Positions 1 to 5,806 of a stretch of DNA of 5,806 nucleotides are shown here, piece after piece. The first letter of the stretch is position 1, and the number at the start of each line of letters is the position of its first letter. The notes under the pieces are model-generated. The model ran no database searches and was not told the DNA's origin. It saw only the letters and a program-made list of their open reading frames with translations. The stretch lies in assembly GCA_913043035.1 (NCBI GenBank), contig CAJWMM010000044.1:1-5806 (forward strand), given 5' to 3'. The stretch comes from an uncultured Gammaproteobacteria bacterium (GTDB lineage: Bacteria; Pseudomonadota; Gammaproteobacteria; GCA-002705445; GCA-002716945). Both the position numbers and the translations under genes were made by a program.

Positions 1-222
1 CGGGAATAACCTATAAATCAGAGATTTATCTCGGGTATCTCCATTTTCTGTCATCTGCACTTTAGACGGAGGAGAGAATTCATAGTTTAAAAAAAATATA
101 TTATTTTTATTTATATTCAATTCTAAATTTTGTCTCACACTTGATAAATGTGATTGATCTATAATATTTTCTATATTTTTTCCTTTATTAGCACATTCAT
201 TATCGAACGTAACTTTTATCAT
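1..222 (-). CDS. Unidentified protein, N-terminal part only (runs off the left edge)
   Basis: Seen: reading leftward from the ATG at 222-220, the frame stays open for 74 codons to base 1. The protein begins MIKVTFDNECANKGKN and reaches the window edge in the residues SLIYRLFP. The ATG overlaps the mreD stop codon as ATGA, the same junction found at gatA/gatB and gatB/mreB, which argues for a real, translationally coupled operon member. The residues are polar and rich in Asn, Lys, Ile and Glu, with no N-terminal hydrophobic segment, so a cytoplasmic protein is more likely than a secreted or membrane one. I do not recognise the family. Genes known after mreD in gammaproteobacteria include maf, rng and yhdP; this N-terminus lacks the early serine/arginine motif of Maf, does not resemble the opening of RNase G, and lacks the first membrane helix of YhdP. 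The C-terminus and full length are unknown. That this is a gene is fairly likely; its function is open. Confidence 0.65.
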   Translation of the reverse strand, partial: MIKVTFDNECANKGKNIENIIDQSHLSSVRQNLELNINKNNIFFLNYEFSPPSKVQMTENGDTRDKSLIYRLFP

Positions 223-686
223 GCTATATTATATTTTCTTCTTAAGTATCTGAGACTGAAGAATATAACTGGCCAAATTAGTGCACTAGATAGTGTTGTC
301 CAATACATTGAAGTTGAATAAATGCCAGCACTCAACATCACATCAATCCACAAAAGGAAAGTTATTTTTAATACCATTAAAAATAAAACAATTATACTCT
401 GTTGTATCACCGTAAAGTATCTCAGTGATTTGTGTAATTTCTTAATGATGAACGATAGAAATACATATATCAATGCATTCATTCCCAACGTCGATCCCAC
501 TGCTACATCTGTGATTATGCCAATGAGCCAAATCACAAAAAGATTATACATACTTGGCACAGCTATTATCCAATATATAATTACTAAAAATATCCAATCA
601 GGTGAGAAGTAACCTAACGGAAATGTCGAGATTGTCAGTATAACTGAAAGAAAAGTAGATAATATTATTACTAATGGGCTATTCAT
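219..686 (-). CDS. mreD: Rod shape-determining protein MreD
   Basis: MreD is the small polytopic inner-membrane component of the elongasome, which with MreB and MreC guides lateral peptidoglycan synthesis. The 155-residue protein is close to the usual family length. It is strongly hydrophobic, with likely membrane segments near residues 5-22, 31-48, 50-64, 69-83, 97-115 and 132-149, and ends in a basic cytoplasmic-type tail (RYLRRKYNIA). Family landmarks are visible: a Pro-Asp-Trp at 29-31 with YW at 38-39 in the second segment, and the conserved Gly-Ile-Ile-Thr-Asp at 56-60 followed by GSTLGMNAL, where Asp60 is the conserved acidic residue. The start codon lies inside the end of mreC (8-nt overlap, ATGAATAG), and no Shine-Dalgarno is visible before it, so translation is probably coupled to mreC. 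The stop overlaps the start of the next frame as ATGA. Identification rests on topology, motif and position after mreC, since MreD sequences are weakly conserved. Confidence 0.93.
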   Translation of the reverse strand: MNSPLVIILSTFLSVILTISTFPLGYFSPDWIFLVIIYWIIAVPSMYNLFVIWLIGIITDVAVGSTLGMNALIYVFLSFIIKKLHKSLRYFTVIQQSIIVLFLMVLKITFLLWIDVMLSAGIYSTSMYWTTLSSALIWPVIFFSLRYLRRKYNIA

Positions 687-1527
687 TTTTAGTTTCTGTT
701 GATGGCTGATAGTCCCATATTAATATAATATCTGATAGATTATCTAGATTTTCAAAAGATTTGACATCGATGGCACTAAATTTTTTCTCAGGATCTTTTG
801 TAATTGAGACCACTTTGCCTATAGGGATGTTTGATTTAAATCTCCCTGCAACACCTGAAGTAGTTATTATATCACCAACTTTAATATCAGTATCTATTGG
901 AGCGAATTGGATCATTAGATCATTATCACCATTACTTCCAGCTACAATAACTTTCTCGCCAGTTCTACTGATATTACCTGGGACATTATGATTGATATCA
1001 TTTATAAGTATAATTTTTGATGACATCATATTTAATTCTATAATCTGTCCAATCAATCCTTTGATCCCAATCACATTTTGTGCCTTAAACAGACCGTCAT
1101 TCTGACCTTTATCTATAATTGCAATCTTCCTTGTTGGACTTGCAGAATTATTCAAAACTTTAGCTATCTTTTGTTTTTTTGTTGAAGTAAGTGATTTTTT
1201 TTCAATCGCAAGAAGTCTCTCGTTTTCCTCTTTAAGTGAATCAAATTCTTGTAGTTTAATTTTTAAAGACATATTTTCAGCTTTTAGATCTTCTATTTGA
1301 CTATTGAGTATTTTAATATCTTCTTGTTCTTTCATAAATGATGTGATCATACTTCTGGGAATAGATGATAGATTATATAGTGGATACACTATTAAATCGT
1401 TGATAAAAGAACGAGCATAATCAGCTTGATTATATTTATGATCAATAATAATTGTAGCGATAGATAAAGATAATAAAAAAATTAAACTATAAAAATCTTT
1501 TGTGCTTTTCTTATAGATTCGTTCCAT
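679..1527 (-). CDS. mreC: Rod shape-determining protein MreC
   Basis: MreC is a bitopic inner-membrane protein that dimerises in the periplasm and links the MreB filament to the PBP2/RodA synthase. In order, this 282-residue protein shows a short basic cytoplasmic start (MERIYKKSTKD), one membrane helix at about 12-28, a linker, a probable coiled coil at about 66-110 (repeating Leu/Ile with Glu/Lys, including IEDLKAENMSL), and a beta-rich domain from about 120 to 270. Family landmarks in that domain are GIKGLIGQI at 154-162, the Ile-Asn-Asp-Ile-Asn-His stretch near 175-180, the VGDIITTSGVAGRF block at 217-230, and IPIGKVV at 234-240. The protein ends soon after the beta domain, without the long C-terminal extension of E. 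coli MreC (367 residues); many other MreC proteins are similarly short. The start is 17 nt after the mreB stop, the widest gap in the window, with only a weak and distant GAGAA as a possible ribosome binding site. The end overlaps mreD by 8 nt. Confidence 0.96.
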   Translation of the reverse strand: MERIYKKSTKDFYSLIFLLSLSIATIIIDHKYNQADYARSFINDLIVYPLYNLSSIPRSMITSFMKEQEDIKILNSQIEDLKAENMSLKIKLQEFDSLKEENERLLAIEKKSLTSTKKQKIAKVLNNSASPTRKIAIIDKGQNDGLFKAQNVIGIKGLIGQIIELNMMSSKIILINDINHNVPGNISRTGEKVIVAGSNGDNDLMIQFAPIDTDIKVGDIITTSGVAGRFKSNIPIGKVVSITKDPEKKFSAIDVKSFENLDNLSDIILIWDYQPSTETKNE

Positions 1528-1544
1528 GAGGGTTTATATTCTCA

Positions 1545-2603
1545 CTAACTTTCGACAGATAAGAATTCAATACCCTCTTTATCGATAATTTCTAGAACTT
1601 TCCCGCCACCTCTAGCTACACAGCTCATAGGATCTTCTGCAACGATAACATACATCCCTGTCTCTTCCGTGATAAGTTTATCTAGATCTCTTAGTAGGGC
1701 ACCTCCTCCTGTGAGAACCATACCTCTTTCGTGGATATCTGCTCCTAATTCAGGAGGTGTTTGTTCTAAAGCAGTTTTGACTGCAGTGATAATTCCTTGC
1801 AGGGGATCCTGAAGTGCTTCAAGAATTTCATTACTATTTACAGTAAATGATTGAGGTACGCCAGCAGAAAGGTTTGTTCCTTTTACTTCTATCTCTAGCA
1901 AATCACTACTTGGGTATGCGCAACCTATTTCATGTTTGATCTTCTCTGCAGTCGGATAACCTATTACACATCCATAGTTTCTCCTAACATAGCTCATTAT
2001 TGCATCATCAAATGTATCTCCTCCTATTCTTGTTGATGAGGAATATACAATGCCGTTTAATGAGATTGTTGCGACTTCAGATGTGCCTCCTCCGATATCT
2101 AGAACCATATAACCTCTTGGCTCATCTGTTGGCATTCCTGCGCCTATGGCTGCTGCCATCGGCTCATCAATAAGGTGTACAATTCTAGCTCCCGCTCCAG
2201 AAGCGGATTCCCGGATGGCTCTTCTCTCAACTTGAGTTGCTCCACACGGCACACACACAAGAACCCTTGGGCTTGGTCTAAAAAATTTACTATCGTGAAC
2301 TTTCCTTATAAAATGCTGAAGCATTTTTTCGCAAACCATAAAGTCAGAAATCACACCATCTTTCATAGGTCTAATAGCTTGGAGACCCGTCGGCGTCCTT
2401 CCCAGCATCCTCTTAGCTTCAACCCCAACCGCTTCAATTTTTTTGCCGTTAGAAGATTTGTCATCTCTAACAACAACTACGCTAGGTTCGTCAAGAACAA
2501 TGCCTCTACCTTTAACATAAATTAATGTGTTTGCTGTACCTAGATCTATAGATAAATCGGTTGAGAACGTTCCTTTGATTTTCTTTAATATACTGTTAAT
2601 CAT
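1545..2603 (-). CDS. mreB: Actin-like rod shape-determining protein MreB
   Basis: MreB polymerises into membrane-bound antiparallel filaments that orient the cell-wall elongation machinery. The 352-residue protein has the full actin-fold signature: phosphate-1 loop at 18-25 (SIDLGTAN, Asp20), phosphate-2 loop at 169-175 (DIGGGTS), and the adenosine motif LTGGGALL at 297-304. The catalytic-loop segment LIDEPMAAAIGAG at 144-156 keeps Glu147, which aligns with E. coli Glu143, a residue needed for ATPase activity; the preceding residue is Asp146 where E. coli has Glu142. The N-terminus (MINSILKKIKGTF) reads as an amphipathic membrane-targeting helix and is four residues longer than in E. coli. 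No other Met lies nearby, so the start at 2603 is well fixed. The start overlaps the gatB stop as ATGA and has no Shine-Dalgarno before it, so mreB translation is probably coupled to gatB. The sequence is distinctly gammaproteobacterial in type. Confidence 0.98.
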   Translation of the reverse strand: MINSILKKIKGTFSTDLSIDLGTANTLIYVKGRGIVLDEPSVVVVRDDKSSNGKKIEAVGVEAKRMLGRTPTGLQAIRPMKDGVISDFMVCEKMLQHFIRKVHDSKFFRPSPRVLVCVPCGATQVERRAIRESASGAGARIVHLIDEPMAAAIGAGMPTDEPRGYMVLDIGGGTSEVATISLNGIVYSSSTRIGGDTFDDAIMSYVRRNYGCVIGYPTAEKIKHEIGCAYPSSDLLEIEVKGTNLSAGVPQSFTVNSNEILEALQDPLQGIITAVKTALEQTPPELGADIHERGMVLTGGGALLRDLDKLITEETGMYVIVAEDPMSCVARGGGKVLEIIDKEGIEFLSVES

Positions 2604-4039
2604 TTTTTTAGCTTAACTTTCAATATTTTACTTACAATTTGTGGATTAGCCTTGCCTTTTGAATTTTGCATTACTGCACCCACAAAGAAGCCAAATAGTT
2701 TTTCTTTTCCATTCTTGTATTCTTCTACACTTTTATAATGGTTTTTTAAGACATTATCAACTAGTTTGTTCAGCTCATCTTCGTCTGATATCTGAGATAG
2801 GCCCTCAGATTTTATTATACTAGTGGGATTATCACCAGTTTCCCACATTTTTTCGAGGACTGATTTACCCTGCTTAGAGGAAATTTCACTGTTTTTTATT
2901 GATACAAGCAAATCCGCAAAATCCTCAGGTGTGATATGTATATCTTGCGGGAGAACTGAATGTTTATTGGCTAGTGCTAATAACTCTGTAATTATCCAAT
3001 TTGCAGAAAACTTTGGATCAATATTTTTTACTTTAAGAATGGTCTCAAAAAAGATGGAAAGGGATTTATCAGATGTAAGAATTCCAATATCATATTCACT
3101 AAGTTTGTACTGATTAGCAAACCTTGATTTTCTCTCGTTAGGTAATTCAGGCATATTTTCACGAATTTTAGTCAAAGTCATTTCTGTTATTTCAACTGGA
3201 AGTAAATCTGGATCTGGGAAATACCTGTAATCATTGGCTTCTTCTTTTGATCTCATCGGCCTTGTCTCATTCTTTTGAGGATCATAAAGCCTAGTCTCTT
3301 GTGTAACTTTTTTGTTGTTCAATAATAATTTACCTTGGCGTCTAATTTCATAGTTAATCGCTTGCTCAACAAATTTAAATGAATTTAAATTTTTAATTTC
3401 TGTTCTCGTACCCAGCTCCGTTGATCCTTTTTCTTTAAGAGATATGTTGGCATCGCATCTGAATGAACCTTCCTGCATGTTACCATCGCTGATTTCAAGA
3501 TATCTCACAAGTGAGTGAATAGTTTTTAGATAACTTACTGCTTCTTTAGCACTAACCATATCCGGCTCCGATACAATTTCAATCAGTGGTGTACCAGCTC
3601 TATTAAGGTCTATGGCGCTTTCATCAGGAAATAAGTCATGTATCGATTTTCCTGCGTCCTCTTCGAGATGTGCTCTAGTAATTCTAATGATTTTTTTTAC
3701 TTCTTCAGTTTCTATCTCAACTGATCCACCTAAAACAATAGGAATTTCATACTGAGATATTTGGTATCCTTTTGGAAGGTCTGGATAAAAATAATTTTTT
3801 CTTGCAAAGACAGAATTATTCTTAATCTTTGCATTCACAGCCAAACCAAACATAATTGCCATCTCAACAGCTCTTTCATTAAGTACAGGTAATACTCCTG
3901 GAAGACCTAGATCAACCGCACAAGCTTGGGTATTAGGTTCGGCACCGAACTCCGTTGCTGCAGCAGAAAATATTTTACTTCTTGTATTCAATTGCACATG
4001 AATTTCTAAACCAATTGTAGATTCAAATTCTTTATTCAT
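2600..4039 (-). CDS. gatB: Aspartyl/glutamyl-tRNA(Asn/Gln) amidotransferase subunit B
   Basis: GatB is the kinase and tRNA-binding subunit of the GatCAB complex. It phosphorylates the side chain of misacylated Asp-tRNA(Asn) or Glu-tRNA(Gln) with ATP, then uses ammonia channelled from GatA to make the amide. The 479-residue length is typical. The cradle domain covers about 1-295 and opens with IGLEIHVQLNT at 9-19; Glu12 and His14 match the metal-site residues known in the Staphylococcus aureus enzyme, as do HLEEDAGK at 124-131 and probably Glu154. The family signature LNRAGTPLIEIV is at 145-156, and the conserved blocks RKNYFYPDLPKGYQISQ (80-96) and NDYRYFPDPDLLP (269-281) are intact. A helical region and the YqeY-like tail follow, ending with GFFVGAVMQNSKGKANPQIV (450-469), the usual tRNA-binding tail. 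The start overlaps the gatA stop and the stop overlaps the mreB start, both as ATGA. Only a partial ribosome binding site (AGTGA) precedes the start. Confidence 0.98.
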   Translation of the reverse strand: MNKEFESTIGLEIHVQLNTRSKIFSAAATEFGAEPNTQACAVDLGLPGVLPVLNERAVEMAIMFGLAVNAKIKNNSVFARKNYFYPDLPKGYQISQYEIPIVLGGSVEIETEEVKKIIRITRAHLEEDAGKSIHDLFPDESAIDLNRAGTPLIEIVSEPDMVSAKEAVSYLKTIHSLVRYLEISDGNMQEGSFRCDANISLKEKGSTELGTRTEIKNLNSFKFVEQAINYEIRRQGKLLLNNKKVTQETRLYDPQKNETRPMRSKEEANDYRYFPDPDLLPVEITEMTLTKIRENMPELPNERKSRFANQYKLSEYDIGILTSDKSLSIFFETILKVKNIDPKFSANWIITELLALANKHSVLPQDIHITPEDFADLLVSIKNSEISSKQGKSVLEKMWETGDNPTSIIKSEGLSQISDEDELNKLVDNVLKNHYKSVEEYKNGKEKLFGFFVGAVMQNSKGKANPQIVSKILKVKLKK

Positions 4040-5487
4040 TTTATTTCACTAGGTTGTTTTTTATGCCAGTCAGTTACTTCTTGAAATTGTCGAGCGAGAG
4101 ATAATATCTGCGACTCTTGAAAATGATTGCCTATAATTTGTAGTCCAAGTGGAAGGTCATTTTTCAAACCCATTGGAATAGATATTGCTGGTAAGCCTGC
4201 AAGATTAGTACTAACTGTGTATACATCTGACAGATACATTGCAATCGGATCATTCATTTTCTCTCCAATTTTAAATGCAACATCAGGAGCAGTCGGACCA
4301 ATTATTAAATCTACATTATTGAAGGCAGTGTTGAACTCGCTTGATATTAAACTTCTTATTTTTTGGGCTTTCAAATAGTATGCATCGTAATAACCAGCAG
4401 AAAGAGCATACGTTCCAACTAAAATCCTTCTTTTGACTTCATTACCAAAACCCTCCGATCTTGATTTCTTGTAAAGCTCTGAGATATCCTTAATATTATT
4501 TGCTCGGTGACCAAACCTCACTCCATCATATCTAGATAAGTTTGATGAACATTCTGCAGGGGCTACAACTTGATAAGCTGAAACACCTAGCTTTGAGGAT
4601 TTTAAGCTGATATCTACAATCTCACAGTTCATATTTTCCAGCTCTCTTAACGCTTCCTGAAAAACCTTTGCAACTCCCTTATCTAAATCTTTTAAAAATT
4701 CAATTGGAACACCAATTTTTTTTGGGAGATTCAAATTACGACATTCTTCCAGATAATCAGGAACATCTTTCTTCGAAGATGTGGAGTCTTTGCTGTCATA
4801 ACCAGAAATACAGCTAAGTAATAATGCACAATCTTCAGCGGTTTTAGCAAAAATTCCAGCCTGATCAAGACTAGACGCAAAAGCAATCATTCCATACCTT
4901 GATACTCTTCCATAGGTTGGTTTCAAACCGCATATTCCAGTAAGGGAAGCAGGTTGACGTATTGACCCACCGGTATCGGTGCCAGTCGCGCATGGTGCTA
5001 GACCTGCTGCAACTGATGCTGCTGATCCTCCTGATGAACCTCCGGGTACACACTCAAGATTCCATGGATTATGAACATTACCAAAATAACTAGTTTCATT
5101 AGAAGAGCCCATGGCAAATTCATCCATATTAGTTTTCCCGATCATTATTGAGCCTTCCTCATTAAACTTCTCTATCACTGTTGCATCATAAGGACTAATA
5201 AAATTACTTAACATCTTTGAGCCACATGTTGTTTTAATCCCCTTGGTACAAAATATGTCTTTTTGTGCAATAGGTATCCCAGTTAGTTTTTTCACTTTTC
5301 CTTTTGCAATTTCTGAATCAGCAATTTTAGCTCTTTCCAGCGCGCGCTCTTCTGTAATAGTTATGAAACTATTAAGTTTGTCATCATATTTTTTTATTCT
5401 ATCTAAATAAAATTTAGTAAGTTCCGTAGAGCTAATTTTTTTCGACCTAATATCTTCTCTTAACTCTATTAACGTTTTCTCATGCAT
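4036..5487 (-). CDS. gatA: Aspartyl/glutamyl-tRNA(Asn/Gln) amidotransferase subunit A (glutaminase)
   Basis: GatA is the amidase subunit of GatCAB. It hydrolyses glutamine (or asparagine) and passes the ammonia to GatB. The 483-residue protein has the complete amidase-signature Ser-cisSer-Lys triad: Lys76 in IPIAQKD, Ser151 in the glycine/serine-rich GGSSGGSAASVAAG at 149-162, and the nucleophile Ser175 in DTGGSIRQPA. The GatA-specific block SEGFGNEVKRRILVGTYALS (344-363) and Asp421 in the YLSDVYT segment match glutamine-binding positions known from the S. aureus enzyme. The NLAGLPAISIP motif (428-438) is also intact. A variable Ser/Lys-rich stretch lies at about 232-242. The start is 1 nt after the gatC stop, with no Shine-Dalgarno. 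The start region reads ATGCATG, so a second, out-of-frame ATG follows immediately and stops after four codons (ATG AGA AAA CGT TAA); the first ATG is the one in the amidase frame. The stop overlaps gatB as ATGA. Confidence 0.98.
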   Translation of the reverse strand: MHEKTLIELREDIRSKKISSTELTKFYLDRIKKYDDKLNSFITITEERALERAKIADSEIAKGKVKKLTGIPIAQKDIFCTKGIKTTCGSKMLSNFISPYDATVIEKFNEEGSIMIGKTNMDEFAMGSSNETSYFGNVHNPWNLECVPGGSSGGSAASVAAGLAPCATGTDTGGSIRQPASLTGICGLKPTYGRVSRYGMIAFASSLDQAGIFAKTAEDCALLLSCISGYDSKDSTSSKKDVPDYLEECRNLNLPKKIGVPIEFLKDLDKGVAKVFQEALRELENMNCEIVDISLKSSKLGVSAYQVVAPAECSSNLSRYDGVRFGHRANNIKDISELYKKSRSEGFGNEVKRRILVGTYALSAGYYDAYYLKAQKIRSLISSEFNTAFNNVDLIIGPTAPDVAFKIGEKMNDPIAMYLSDVYTVSTNLAGLPAISIPMGLKNDLPLGLQIIGNHFQESQILSLARQFQEVTDWHKKQPSEIK

Positions 5488-5488
5488 A

Positions 5489-5770
5489 CTAATCTATGAT
5501 TTTTGGAACTTTATAATAACCGCCCTCGGAAGCACTGCTATTCTCTTGGAATGTATCCCTCAAATTTTTTTCAGTAACTTCATCAACCCTTAATTCTTGC
5601 TTGAGATTTAGAGGATGTGACATAGGCTCAATATTGTGTGTGTCAACTAAATTCATTTCATTAACTAAATCAAGAATTTTCTCGAGATTATTTACAATAT
5701 TGTCGATCTGATTATCATCAATCTGAATTTTGGCCAAATTAGCAATTTTTAATACTGTTTTTTTATCCAT
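5489..5770 (-). CDS. gatC: Aspartyl/glutamyl-tRNA(Asn/Gln) amidotransferase subunit C
   Basis: GatC is the small subunit that wraps around GatA and GatB and stabilises the amidotransferase. The 93-residue protein has the usual length (about 95). It begins with the typical helix KIANLAKIQID at 8-18, followed by a second helix (IVNNLEKILDLVNEMNLVDT) that matches the family pattern of a leucine-spaced helix ending in a Val-Asp-Thr turn. The middle block IEPMSHPLNLKQELRVDEV (47-65) corresponds to the conserved Pro-Met-x-His-Pro and Leu-Arg-x-Asp positions. The C-terminus GGYYKVPKIID fits the consensus Gly-x-Phe/Tyr-x-Val-Pro-Lys-Val-Ile/Leu. It is the first gene of the visible operon, and gatA follows after 1 nt. 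No ribosome binding site is evident before the ATG; the start is chosen because it is the only in-frame Met before the conserved first helix. Confidence 0.96.
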   Translation of the reverse strand: MDKKTVLKIANLAKIQIDDNQIDNIVNNLEKILDLVNEMNLVDTHNIEPMSHPLNLKQELRVDEVTEKNLRDTFQENSSASEGGYYKVPKIID

Positions 5771-5806
5771 CTATATGTCTACATTTAGTAAATCTACAGA
5801 TATTAT
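5771..5806 (-). other. Leader upstream of gatC (incomplete)
   Basis: Only 36 bases upstream of gatC are visible. On the minus strand they read as AT-rich sequence starting ATAATATCTG at the window edge and ending GACATATAG just before the ATG. The edge ATAAT could be most of a -10 box (TATAAT needs one more base to the right), but the position of any -35 lies outside the window. No purine-rich Shine-Dalgarno is present. I cannot support a firm promoter call. Confidence 0.25.

Larger units (their letters stand above)
1..5770 (-). other. Probable single operon gatC-gatA-gatB-mreB-mreC-mreD-unidentified gene
   Basis: All seven frames run the same way with junctions of +1, -4, -4, +17, -8 and -4 nt. 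No gap can hold a standard promoter or an intrinsic terminator, and I see no hairpin followed by a T-run at any junction. One transcript is the simplest reading. A promoter inside the end of gatB that drives mreBCD separately cannot be excluded by eye. The operon may extend beyond both window edges. Confidence 0.75.

Noticed and set aside
322..612. Open frame on the plus strand opposite mreD
   Set aside because: It is contained in mreD, which is supported by topology, motif and operon position. The antisense frame has no independent support.
1528..1544. mreB/mreC gap as a site for a promoter or terminator
   Set aside because: At 17 nt it is too short for either, and it contains no hairpin or T-run.
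2175..2525. Long open frame on the plus strand opposite mreB
   Set aside because: It is fully antisense to a highly conserved gene, its product resembles no family I know, and it has no ribosome binding site. It is a shadow of mreB codon use.
3371..3395. Short repeated AAATTTAAAT-like units
   Set aside because: They fall in the conserved Lys-Asn-Leu-Asn-Ser-Phe-Lys-Phe region of gatB and arise from AT-rich codon choice for Asn, Leu, Phe and Lys.
4763..4782. Inverted repeat with 7-bp arms (ACATCTT / AAGATGT) and a 6-nt loop
   Set aside because: It lies inside gatA in the variable Ser/Lys-rich stretch, has weak AT-rich arms and no following T-run, so it is neither a terminator nor a clear regulatory hairpin.
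5771..5806. Possible promoter -10 box before gatC
   Set aside because: The candidate touches the window edge and the -35 region is not visible. AT-rich sequence gives such matches by chance, so it is listed only as an incomplete leader.

Overview
This window is a compact, AT-rich stretch of bacterial chromosome with every gene on the minus strand. In transcription order (right to left) it reads gatC, gatA, gatB, mreB, mreC, mreD, then the start of an unidentified gene that runs off the left edge. MreB is closest in wording to gammaproteobacterial MreB (for example the RNYG, KHEIG, SNEILEAL and LTGGGALLRDLDKL blocks). From memory, gatCAB also lies next to mreBCD in Pseudomonas, although there the two sets are divergent. 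The low GC, short spacers and weak ribosome binding sites suggest a low-GC, possibly streamlined gammaproteobacterium, such as one of the AT-rich marine lineages. That placement is inference; no lineage marker in the window fixes it.

Right part (2600-5770): gatC, gatA and gatB encode the complete heterotrimeric aspartyl/glutamyl-tRNA amidotransferase. It converts misacylated Asp-tRNA(Asn) and/or Glu-tRNA(Gln) to the correct Asn- or Gln-tRNA. All the key catalytic residues I can locate are present, so the enzyme looks functional.

Left part (219-2603): mreB, mreC and mreD encode the core of the elongasome: the actin-like filament protein, its bitopic periplasmic partner and the polytopic membrane protein. 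This implies a rod-shaped or at least elongating cell. After mreD, an open frame starts at 222 and stays open to base 1. It overlaps the mreD stop as ATGA, so it is probably a further operon member. I could not identify its product.

Junctions are extremely tight: 1 nt (gatC/gatA), ATGA overlaps (gatA/gatB, gatB/mreB, mreD/next gene), an 8-nt overlap (mreC/mreD) and a 17-nt gap (mreB/mreC). I see no internal terminator and no spacer large enough for a conventional promoter, so all seven genes are probably one transcript, with translational coupling carrying much of the initiation. Apart from the unidentified partial gene and the coupling of tRNA amidation to cell shape, this is ordinary housekeeping DNA. 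I do not see a mobile element, CRISPR array, RNA gene or a new system.
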